This document shows, piece after piece, positions 7,302 through 12,742 of a DNA stretch of 12,742 nt. Numbering within the stretch: position 1 is the stretch's first letter; each line of letters opens with the position of its first letter. A model generated the notes under the pieces. The model saw nothing but the letters and a program-made list of their open reading frames with translations, was not told where the DNA came from and did not search any database. Location of the stretch: positions 1 to 12,742 of the forward strand of contig JALGWB010000024.1 of assembly GCA_025774405.1 (NCBI GenBank). The letters run 5' to 3'. A program made the position numbers and the translations under genes. The DNA comes from a bacterium. Its GTDB lineage: Bacteria > Arandabacterota > Arandabacteria > Arandabacterales > Arandabacteraceae.

Positions 7302-7769
7302 TTAAGCCTTCTCTCGAGGATCATGTATAACCCTCATGAGAACAAGGAGGATGAATACAAGAAACAGTGAACTTGCAACCTTCAAAGCAATGGCGATATT
7401 GCACAGTGGAATTATGCCAGCACTGAAAAGTTCAAAAGGTGTACCCGGATTTGCCTTGGCGATGTAGTTGGTGAAGAACTTTCCTCCGAGTGTACCAGCA
7501 ATCCCCAGAATTGCGATGACAAGGAACATGAGAGCTCCGATACTATCGAGCTCTGAGGCAACCCCTATCCGGAAGCGCCTCAGGGCTTCCTCCCTGCCAT
7601 AGGCCAGGGTCAAAAGCACAAAGACCATCGCCAGGATCACACCCCCCGCAAAACCACCCCCGGGCGTGAGGTGTCCATAGAGCACTATATAGATTCCAAA
7701 GAGCATGATGAAGCCCTTGACCCAGCCTGTTATGGTCTTAACAATAGGAGTCATTCCCTTGTCTGCCAT
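7302..7769 (-). CDS. mrpB: Mrp antiporter-like subunit B (MbhF type)
   Basis: A 155-residue, four-helix membrane subunit. The MrpB/MnhB signature GHLTPGGGFAGG is at 32-43. The ATG at 7769 is preferred: it forms a TGATG overlap with the stop of the preceding gene and has GGAGG four bases upstream, whereas the in-frame GTG at 7781 would lie upstream of that site. The position after the MrpA C-terminal part and before MrpC matches the classical Mrp order. Confidence 0.92.
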   Translation of the reverse strand: MADKGMTPIVKTITGWVKGFIMLFGIYIVLYGHLTPGGGFAGGVILAMVFVLLTLAYGREEALRRFRIGVASELDSIGALMFLVIAILGIAGTLGGKFFTNYIAKANPGTPFELFSAGIIPLCNIAIALKVASSLFLVFILLVLMRVIHDPREKA

Positions 7770-8338
7770 CACTCCTCCCACTCTGATACTTCAGGCTCTG
7801 TAGTCTTCTTGCGTGCTTTCTTACGAATCACAGCGATTGCGCCCATAATCGCTGTGAAAAGCACGGTCGCTTCACCAAGTGTATCATAGGCTCTGTAATC
7901 GAGCAGAACTGCAGTAACTATATTGGCAGCACCAGTTTCCTTGAGCCCGTTCGCTATGTAGAACCTCGAAGGAGCATCAACAATCCGTGCCATAACCGGC
8001 ACTCCAAATCTGGGGAAATCATTAAAGACTCTGATGCCCGCAAGGAAGATCACAGCGAGCATCGCCATTGTTACCATCATGCCAAAGAAATCACGATTAC
8101 CAATAAAGGTTCTAAGGCCAACCCTGAGTGTTGCCCTGATCAAAATTACCAAGATCAGAACCTCAACGACTATCGGTACTATTGCCACATCCGGCGCACG
8201 CATATAGAAGAAGGCGATAATTACCCCGAAACCAACCGCAGTAACCGATATTACGGCAGCAAGAAGATCCCGTGTCTCAATGGCGACTATTGCAGCTATA
8301 ACCATGAACAGCAGCAATAGACCAATAAACTCAAGCAT
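7769..8338 (-). CDS. MrpA C-terminal domain as a separate protein (MbhD-MbhE fused)
   Basis: A 189-residue membrane protein with about five helices. The first half (about 1-85) is a DUF4040/MbhD-like region with RAPDVAIVPIVVEVL; E59 aligns with the conserved Glu in the MrpA motif 'APDLALTQLLVET'. The second half ends in the MrpA/MbhE motif TGAANIVTAVLLDYRAYDTLGEATVLFTAIMGAIAVIR, then a basic/acidic tail. In classical Mrp antiporters these regions are the C-terminal end of MrpA; in Pyrococcus Mbh they are two genes, mbhD and mbhE. Here they are one protein, separate from the NuoL-like part by three bases. The start is ATG behind GAGG. In the family this region forms part of a proposed proton or sodium path. 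The assignment is by motif and position. Confidence 0.88.
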   Translation of the reverse strand: MLEFIGLLLLFMVIAAIVAIETRDLLAAVISVTAVGFGVIIAFFYMRAPDVAIVPIVVEVLILVILIRATLRVGLRTFIGNRDFFGMMVTMAMLAVIFLAGIRVFNDFPRFGVPVMARIVDAPSRFYIANGLKETGAANIVTAVLLDYRAYDTLGEATVLFTAIMGAIAVIRKKARKKTTEPEVSEWEE

Positions 8339-8341
8339 ACG

Positions 8342-10159
8342 TCACCTCAGCAATATGATGATCAGAACCAATATGCCAGCAAGCATCCAGCTCAGATAGT
8401 GAGGCAAGATACCTGTGTGCAATGCTCTGAAGCCTCTGATAAAGTAAAACGAGATCTTGCGACCTATGTCATACGTATCAAAGCCCCGTTTCTCAGCAGC
8501 CTCATAGACCTGGTGAAAGAATCCCATGTCACTAACTGTTTTATAAAAGTCAGTTCCTGAAACCCTGGTTTCGGCTGTGAGAATCTCCCCACCAACATAC
8601 ATGGAATCACTGCGGGTGGCTTTGAGTCTGCCAGTAAGGTAGATGATCAATCCAATGACGATACCGATGATGATAAATAGAGTAGCAAGCCCTGGGCTCC
8701 AGGCACCAAGCCAGTAGCCCTGTTCGGGCATACCGAGAACACGCTTGACTGCCGGCAGGATGAATCCCTTAAGAGGTATCGCGTAGGCGAAGATTCCGAA
8801 TGCAAGGCATAGGATCGCAAGCACAAGCATCGGAACTGACATCGTCGCACCGACTTCCCTTGGACCCTCACCCTTCTTAGCTCTTATGCCCAAAAAGACC
8901 GTGTGAAGTACCTTCATAAAGCTTGCCAGTGTCAAAGCAGAACCGAACATGGCAGCTACAAGCCATATCACCCAGGCGTGCCCGCCTTGCCTGCCAAGCT
9001 CGATGACACCCTGATATACCATCCACTTTGATACAAACCCATTGAGCGGTGGTATTCCTGAAATTGCCAGGGCTGCGATAACACAACTGAAGAAAGTCAG
9101 AGGCATGTAGCGAGCCAGCCCACCAAGATTGTCGAGATCGGTTGTGCCTTCCTGCTTCTCGACAGAACCACCGCACAGGAAGAGGCAACCCTTGTATATC
9201 GTATTGTTGACCATATGGAAGAGTCCGCCAGCCACCCCAACTGGATTAAGTGTACCCACACCAAGCACCATATAGCCCACCTGTGAGACTGCATGATAAC
9301 TCAGCAGGCGCTTAAGGTCATGCTGAACCAGCGCCATCATGACAGCCGCTATTATGGTAAAGGCTCCGACAATGAGTAGAAGCAACATCATACCGCCTGT
9401 GAGATTGAATAGGTAGAGTGATATCCGTGCAAGCAGATAGATCCCGAGTAGTTTATCGACCGATGCAGGTAGAAAAGCGACGACCGATATGGGGGCTCGC
9501 TCAGCAGTATCTGGAATCCAACTGTGGAAGGGCATTGCACCGGCCTTAGCAAATGCAGCACATGCAAAAAGAATAAAGGCAAAAACCGAAAGCCCTGTAA
9601 TCGTAGGAATCGAAGGTTGTGTCAAGCTGGTGGAACCCGTCATCACCCAGACAAGTGCCACGGCAAGCACCATGAGCGCGTCAGTGCCACCAACAATGAT
9701 CATTGTCTTCTTGGCAGCTCCTGAAGCCTGGGGGCCTCCCGTTTCTATGAGCATATAAAGTGTTAACCCGAGGAAACCCCAGAATGAAAGCAGCACAACA
9801 AGATCGTTTGCCAGCACTGCCCCGTAGGCACCACCGAGCGTAAGAAGCATATAACCATAGTACTGTTTGAGATAGGGCTTCCCTCGCATGTAGCCAAAGG
9901 AGTAAAGAATCATTATCAGACCAAAGAAACCGATCCAGAGGAGCACAAAGGATGAAAGGGTGTCCAACCTGAAAATTACTCTTCCGAAGTAAGTGCTTTC
10001 ACCCCAGCCCTGCTTGAAGAGCATGATGGTCAGGTAGAAGGTAACAGCCGAGACTATTATAGCGACCCCTTCCTTGAGCCCCTTGAAGGCATCAGGGATT
10101 ATTCTGACAATTGCTCCTGCCACGAGTGGGATGACGATTAAGTAGCCGACTAGATCCAT
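8342..10159 (-). CDS. NuoL/MrpA N-terminal-like antiporter subunit lacking the helix-5 Glu
   Basis: Polytopic protein of 605 residues, about the length of NuoL or the NuoL-like part of MrpA, with about 16 helices. Pathway lysines are present: K205 in helix 7 (AFAKAGAMPFHSWIPDTAERAPISVV), K236 in helix 8 (ASVDKLLGIYLLAR), and a Lys in helix 12 (SGIPPLNGFVSKW). However, where the family has W-E in helix 5, this protein has W127-G128 (codon GGT at 9778-9776), so the glutamate of the usual Glu-Lys pair is absent. The C-terminal region (FDTYDIGRK, then HTGILPHYLSWMLAGILVL) is typical of HyfB/NuoL/MrpA proteins. Its ATG overlaps the mbhL stop by ten bases. Placed before the MrpA C-terminal gene and mrpB, it fills the MrpA slot. 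HyfB-like is the alternative label. Confidence 0.9.
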   Translation of the reverse strand: MDLVGYLIVIPLVAGAIVRIIPDAFKGLKEGVAIIVSAVTFYLTIMLFKQGWGESTYFGRVIFRLDTLSSFVLLWIGFFGLIMILYSFGYMRGKPYLKQYYGYMLLTLGGAYGAVLANDLVVLLSFWGFLGLTLYMLIETGGPQASGAAKKTMIIVGGTDALMVLAVALVWVMTGSTSLTQPSIPTITGLSVFAFILFACAAFAKAGAMPFHSWIPDTAERAPISVVAFLPASVDKLLGIYLLARISLYLFNLTGGMMLLLLIVGAFTIIAAVMMALVQHDLKRLLSYHAVSQVGYMVLGVGTLNPVGVAGGLFHMVNNTIYKGCLFLCGGSVEKQEGTTDLDNLGGLARYMPLTFFSCVIAALAISGIPPLNGFVSKWMVYQGVIELGRQGGHAWVIWLVAAMFGSALTLASFMKVLHTVFLGIRAKKGEGPREVGATMSVPMLVLAILCLAFGIFAYAIPLKGFILPAVKRVLGMPEQGYWLGAWSPGLATLFIIIGIVIGLIIYLTGRLKATRSDSMYVGGEILTAETRVSGTDFYKTVSDMGFFHQVYEAAEKRGFDTYDIGRKISFYFIRGFRALHTGILPHYLSWMLAGILVLIIILLR

Positions 10160-11373
10160 ACCCTATCCATCCTCGACTTGTACCTTTCCATAAGTTTACG
10201 AGTCTTCTCCTGGGACAGCCTCAAAAGCTCCTTCCAACCCATAAGCTGCTTGCCATTGTCTGCATCAACGACGATCGTTCTTTCTGTGCAGCAATAGCAT
10301 GGATCAATGGCTGCGAGCGTAATCGTAGCATCTGAAACGGTATAGCCAACGACTGCACGATTGTTGGTTGGAACATTCATGAAACTGGGAGCTCTGATCT
10401 TATATCTTACAGGGCGGTTTGATCCGTCAGATCGTACATAGTGGAAAACCTCACCACGTGGTGCTTCGTGATGACCAATGCCCTCACCTGGTGGAATCTC
10501 CTTGTAGTTGGCATCAATCCCGTCCTTCACCTCTCTGAGTTTCTCAAGGCACTGCTTGCATATCTTAACTGACTCGAGCATCTCAAGCACTCGAACAATC
10601 ACTTTATCAAAGACATCACCATTTTCAGTTGTCACAACGTCCCACTCAACCATGTCATAGGCTGCATATGGATGGTCCTTCCTTACGTCCCACGGAACAC
10701 CCGATGCTCTCGATGTCGGGCCCAATGCACCAAGCTCAACACAATCCTGGTAGGTAAGTATCCCCACATTCTTGAGTCTTGCCTGGAGCACCGGGTCTGC
10801 CATAGCGATCTTGGCAAACATCAGCAGCGGTCTCTCAAGACCAGCGACTATCCGCATAGCAGTTGGAATATCCTCATCCTCAATGTCACGCCTTACACCA
10901 CCGGGCTTAAACATCGCATAGTGATTTCGATTCCCGGTTATGAGTTCAAAGCAATCAAGCACGGGCTCCCTGTACTTCCATGCCCACATCCAGACGGTAT
11001 TGTATCCGAGAAAGTGACCAGCAAGCCCAAGCCAGAGAAGATGGGAGTGGATACGCTCAAGCTCCCCTATGAAGGTGCGAATATACTTGGCTCTGTCAGG
11101 GATGTCAAAACCTCCGACATCCTCAATTGCATTGACACAGGCGAAAGGATGAGACGTGGAGCAGATGCCGCATACCCTTTCGACAAGAAAAGGAACCTGG
11201 TCATAGGTTAACCCCTCGGCGAGCTTCTCGATTCCCCTGTGGTTATAGCCAATCTCAATCTCGAGCTTAACGACCTTCTCACCATCCACATGGAGTTTGA
11301 AGAATTCGGGTTCTTCCTGCAGAGGATGGTAAGGCCCTATGGGAATGATCTGGGTCCTATTCACTGGTGTCAT
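10150..11373 (-). CDS. mbhL: [NiFe] hydrogenase large subunit, group 4 (NuoD-like, MbhL type)
   Basis: Catalytic subunit holding the NiFe(CN)2CO centre, where protons are reduced to H2 or H2 is oxidised. From the ATG at 11373 it has 407 residues. The L1 motif is RVCGICSTSH with C68 and C71; the L2 motif is DPCYCCTER with C359 and C362. Having all four ligands separates it from NuoD and from the Mbx sulfur reductase. A third cysteine, C361, lies between the L2 ligands. After CTER (ending R365) a 42-residue tail follows, beginning TIVVD, which resembles the HycE site cut by HycI; the protease gene closes the cluster. A GTP-SRASG stretch (GPTSRASG) typical of NuoD-like proteins is also present. 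A longer in-frame start at 11436 would overlap mbhK by 80 bases; GGAGGGGCGGGGAG before 11373 favours the short form. Confidence 0.95.
   Translation of the reverse strand: MTPVNRTQIIPIGPYHPLQEEPEFFKLHVDGEKVVKLEIEIGYNHRGIEKLAEGLTYDQVPFLVERVCGICSTSHPFACVNAIEDVGGFDIPDRAKYIRTFIGELERIHSHLLWLGLAGHFLGYNTVWMWAWKYREPVLDCFELITGNRNHYAMFKPGGVRRDIEDEDIPTAMRIVAGLERPLLMFAKIAMADPVLQARLKNVGILTYQDCVELGALGPTSRASGVPWDVRKDHPYAAYDMVEWDVVTTENGDVFDKVIVRVLEMLESVKICKQCLEKLREVKDGIDANYKEIPPGEGIGHHEAPRGEVFHYVRSDGSNRPVRYKIRAPSFMNVPTNNRAVVGYTVSDATITLAAIDPCYCCTERTIVVDADNGKQLMGWKELLRLSQEKTRKLMERYKSRMDRVWI
10288..10299 (-). other. L2 nickel-binding motif with an extra cysteine
   Basis: These codons encode C359-Y-C361-C362 of the large subunit. 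The outer cysteines are the expected nickel and bridging ligands; the inner one is where Ser or Ala is usual. Three codons downstream, after R365, lies the expected maturation cleavage point. Confidence 0.85.
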
Positions 11374-11824
11374 GCTCCCCGCCCCTCCAATCTTTCCAAT
11401 CTCGCCGTAGCGGGTAGTTACCTTCGAGCCAATCATCAGTTAGCAACAGATGCCTCATGTCCGGATGATTTCTGAACTCGATTCCAAGCAACTCCCACAT
11501 CTCCCTTTCGATCCACTCAGCAGCAGGCACACGCCTTGCGATCGACTCTATGGAAGGCTTCTCAAGATCCAGAATGACTCTCAAGCTTATGATTCTGTCG
11601 GCACGATCTATCGCAAAATGGTAGAGGATCTCGAATCCATGCTCCATGTGTATTCCAGTACAAATCTGAAGCCGGCAGTCGAGGTCCTTGTAGAAATACT
11701 CGGCAATGTCGGGAAGCCTGTCAGAATCAACTGTGATGTAAGTCCTCCTACGGCTTTTCTCGTGGACATCCTTTATGGCTTCTCCGAACTTGGCCTTCAA
11801 CCCTTCAACGACCTCATCCGCCAT
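11357..11824 (-). CDS. mbhK: Hydrogenase NuoC-like subunit (MbhK type)
   Basis: A 155-residue soluble subunit that, in complex I relatives, packs against the large and small subunits and bears no cofactor. The NuoC signature is near the C terminus: REMWELLGIEFRNHPDMRHLLLTDDWLEGNYPLRRDW. It is a separate gene rather than fused to the large subunit as in HycE/HyfG, which argues against a formate hydrogenlyase-type complex. The ATG at 11824 is preferred over a TTG at 11860 because GGAGG lies upstream (spacing somewhat long, 12 bases) and the TTG has no clear site. It starts 16 bases after mbhJ and overlaps mbhL by 17. Confidence 0.92.
   Translation of the reverse strand: MADEVVEGLKAKFGEAIKDVHEKSRRRTYITVDSDRLPDIAEYFYKDLDCRLQICTGIHMEHGFEILYHFAIDRADRIISLRVILDLEKPSIESIARRVPAAEWIEREMWELLGIEFRNHPDMRHLLLTDDWLEGNYPLRRDWKDWRGGEHDTSE
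11375..11388 (-). promoter_or_regulatory. Ribosome binding site deciding the mbhL start
   Basis: The minus strand reads GGAGGGGCGGGGAG just before ATG 11373. It sits inside the end of mbhK, indicating coupled translation and favouring this start over the in-frame codon at 11436. Confidence 0.7.
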
Positions 11825-11840
11825 CTCTCTGTCCGTCCTC

Positions 11841-12272
11841 CTATTTCTTAAGGGCTGCAAGCTGTGCCTGGATCAAGGCAACAACACCCTGGATCATTGC
11901 CTCAGGCTTGGGTGGACAACCGGCAATGTAGGCATGCACCTCTGACACATTATCGAGACATTCCATTTGATTATATGACTTGCCAAACATCTCCATTGAG
12001 CAGGCGCAATTGCCAATAGCAATTACAAAGCATGGCTTGGCTGCCTGTGCAATTACTCGCTTAAGTCGTTGCCTTGCTTTTCGGTTCATTGAACCTGTCA
12101 CCAGAATGGCATCAGCGTGACGCACACTACCAACAAGTTGAATCCCGAACCGTTCGATGTCAAACCTCGGCGTTAACAGATCAAGGATTTCAATATCGCA
12201 GTTATTGCAGGGACTTGCAGCCAGATGGAAGACCCAGATCGACTTCGTAAGCGCCTTGATTTTAAGACTCAT
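11841..12272 (-). CDS. mbhJ: [NiFe] hydrogenase small subunit, group 4 (NuoB-like, MbhJ type)
   Basis: Carries the [4Fe-4S] cluster next to the NiFe site. The protein is 143 residues with the expected four ligands: C22 and C25 (SPCNNCD), C89 (IGNCACS) and C119 (GCPPKPEA). The family normally shows two glycines after the third ligand (GxCAxxGG); here the stretch is GNCACSMEMFGKSYN, with Met-Glu in that place and an additional cysteine, C91. There is no twin-arginine signal, so the protein faces the cytoplasm, as in all group 4 enzymes. The start is ATG, nine bases after mbhM, behind GAGG. Confidence 0.94.
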   Translation of the reverse strand: MSLKIKALTKSIWVFHLAASPCNNCDIEILDLLTPRFDIERFGIQLVGSVRHADAILVTGSMNRKARQRLKRVIAQAAKPCFVIAIGNCACSMEMFGKSYNQMECLDNVSEVHAYIAGCPPKPEAMIQGVVALIQAQLAALKK

Positions 12273-12281
12273 GCCTCACCC

Positions 12282-12742
12282 TCACAGACCCAGAAACGCC
12301 AATATCACCGCCACAATAGCAATTGGTGTAATCTTTGCCCAGAAGAATTTCATTATCTGATCTATCCTGAGCCTTGGATTGGTATTTCTAATCAGAGTAA
12401 TAAAGAGCAGGATGCCAATATAGATGATTCCTGCCCAAACGATGTTCAACCATGACTGTCGCCAATTGACAACCCCAATGAAGAGCATCATCAGGAAAAG
12501 CGGTAGCACAAACATCATCATCCATTGAGTGAGTTTGAAAAGGCCAAGAGCGGCACCTGAGTACTCGATATAAGCGCCACCCATGATCTCGGTCTCAGCT
12601 TCCGGCACATCAAAAGGTACTTTCGCAAGTTTGGCTTGCATACAAATGAGACTAACCACAAAAGCGATTACCACTGAGATCGAGGCAATAACAGCTCCAT
12701 GGTTTGCCTGATATTGCAGAATCTCACCGAGCCTGATGGTTT
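12282..12742 (-). CDS. mbhM: Hydrogenase membrane subunit (NuoH-like, MbhM type), 5' end cut by window edge
   Basis: The frame is open from the right window edge to TGA at 12284-12282, about 152 visible residues from the C-terminal half of a protein usually around 310-330 long. The NuoH/MbhM loop is clear: LAKVPFDVPEAETEIMGGAYIEYSGAALGLFKLTQ, followed by three to four hydrophobic helices. In the family this acidic loop links the soluble redox arm to the membrane arm. A GTG at 12674 is internal: upstream sequence (TIRLGEILQYQANHGAVIAS) continues the same family match. It precedes mbhJ by nine bases. Anything further upstream, including the operon promoter, is outside the window. Confidence 0.93.
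   Translation of the reverse strand, partial: TIRLGEILQYQANHGAVIASISVVIAFVVSLICMQAKLAKVPFDVPEAETEIMGGAYIEYSGAALGLFKLTQWMMMFVLPLFLMMLFIGVVNWRQSWLNIVWAGIIYIGILLFITLIRNTNPRLRIDQIMKFFWAKITPIAIVAVILAFLGL

Noticed and set aside
10672..11211. Plus-strand open frame of 179 codons inside mbhL
   Set aside because: It is antisense to a well-conserved gene, resembles no family I recognise and has a composition expected of a shadow frame.
10150..11373. Mbx-type sulfur reductase large subunit
   Set aside because: Those enzymes lack the complete set of nickel-binding cysteines, whereas C68, C71, C359 and C362 are all present here.
10150..12272. Formate hydrogenlyase (Hyc/Hyf) type complex
   Set aside because: NuoC- and NuoD-like parts are separate genes, no formate dehydrogenase gene is visible, and a full Mrp set is attached. 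A formate dehydrogenase upstream of the window cannot be excluded.
3703..12742. Respiratory complex I (NADH dehydrogenase)
   Set aside because: The large subunit keeps all four NiFe cysteines, a hydrogenase maturation protease is present, and no NADH-binding subunits are seen in the window.

Overview
This window is dominated by one long minus-strand gene cluster for an energy-converting, membrane-bound group 4 [NiFe] hydrogenase with a full set of Mrp-type antiporter subunits. The organism is most likely an anaerobic bacterium: there are strong AGGAGG-type ribosome binding sites, TTG starts with good Shine-Dalgarno sites, a lipoprotein-type signal peptide and a type I glutamine synthetase. 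The phylum cannot be fixed from this sequence. Thermophily is possible, since this hydrogenase type is common in thermophiles, but nothing here proves it.

Layout, in the direction of minus-strand transcription (right to left). First comes the hydrogenase core: a NuoH-like membrane anchor (mbhM, cut by the right window edge), the NuoB-like small subunit (mbhJ), a separate NuoC-like subunit (mbhK) and the NuoD-like large subunit with both CxxC nickel-binding motifs (mbhL). Next is a block in the classical Mrp order A-B-C-D-E-F-G. Its mrpA equivalent is split into a 605-residue NuoL-like protein and a 189-residue protein that matches the MrpA C-terminal region. The complex ends with a NuoI-like 2[4Fe-4S] ferredoxin subunit (mbhN) and the maturation endopeptidase that should trim the large subunit. 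The intact genes overlap or sit within about 16 bases of each other, as expected of one translationally coupled operon. The likely working model is inferred: reduced ferredoxin feeds electrons through MbhN and MbhJ to the NiFe site in MbhL, H2 is formed, and the antiporter-like arm moves protons and/or sodium.

Downstream on the same strand, after a 71-base gap, lie a PhoA-family alkaline phosphatase with a lipoprotein-type signal and a type I glutamine synthetase. They may share a transcript with each other and possibly with the hydrogenase operon. At the left edge a truncated plus-strand gene of the DUF364 family runs toward the glutamine synthetase; the two overlap tail to tail by four bases.

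Points worth a second look are: the MrpA-like antiporter subunit lacks the otherwise conserved transmembrane glutamate; mrpA is split while the Mrp order is kept; extra cysteines sit beside the metal sites of the large and small subunits; the large-subunit C-terminal extension is paired with an in-operon protease; the 605-residue subunit adds a second ion-pumping unit not present in the Pyrococcus Mbh; and the glutamine synthetase has Phe where the adenylylated Tyr is expected. No RNA gene, CRISPR array, insertion sequence or long non-coding stretch was seen; the longest gene-free stretch is 71 bases.
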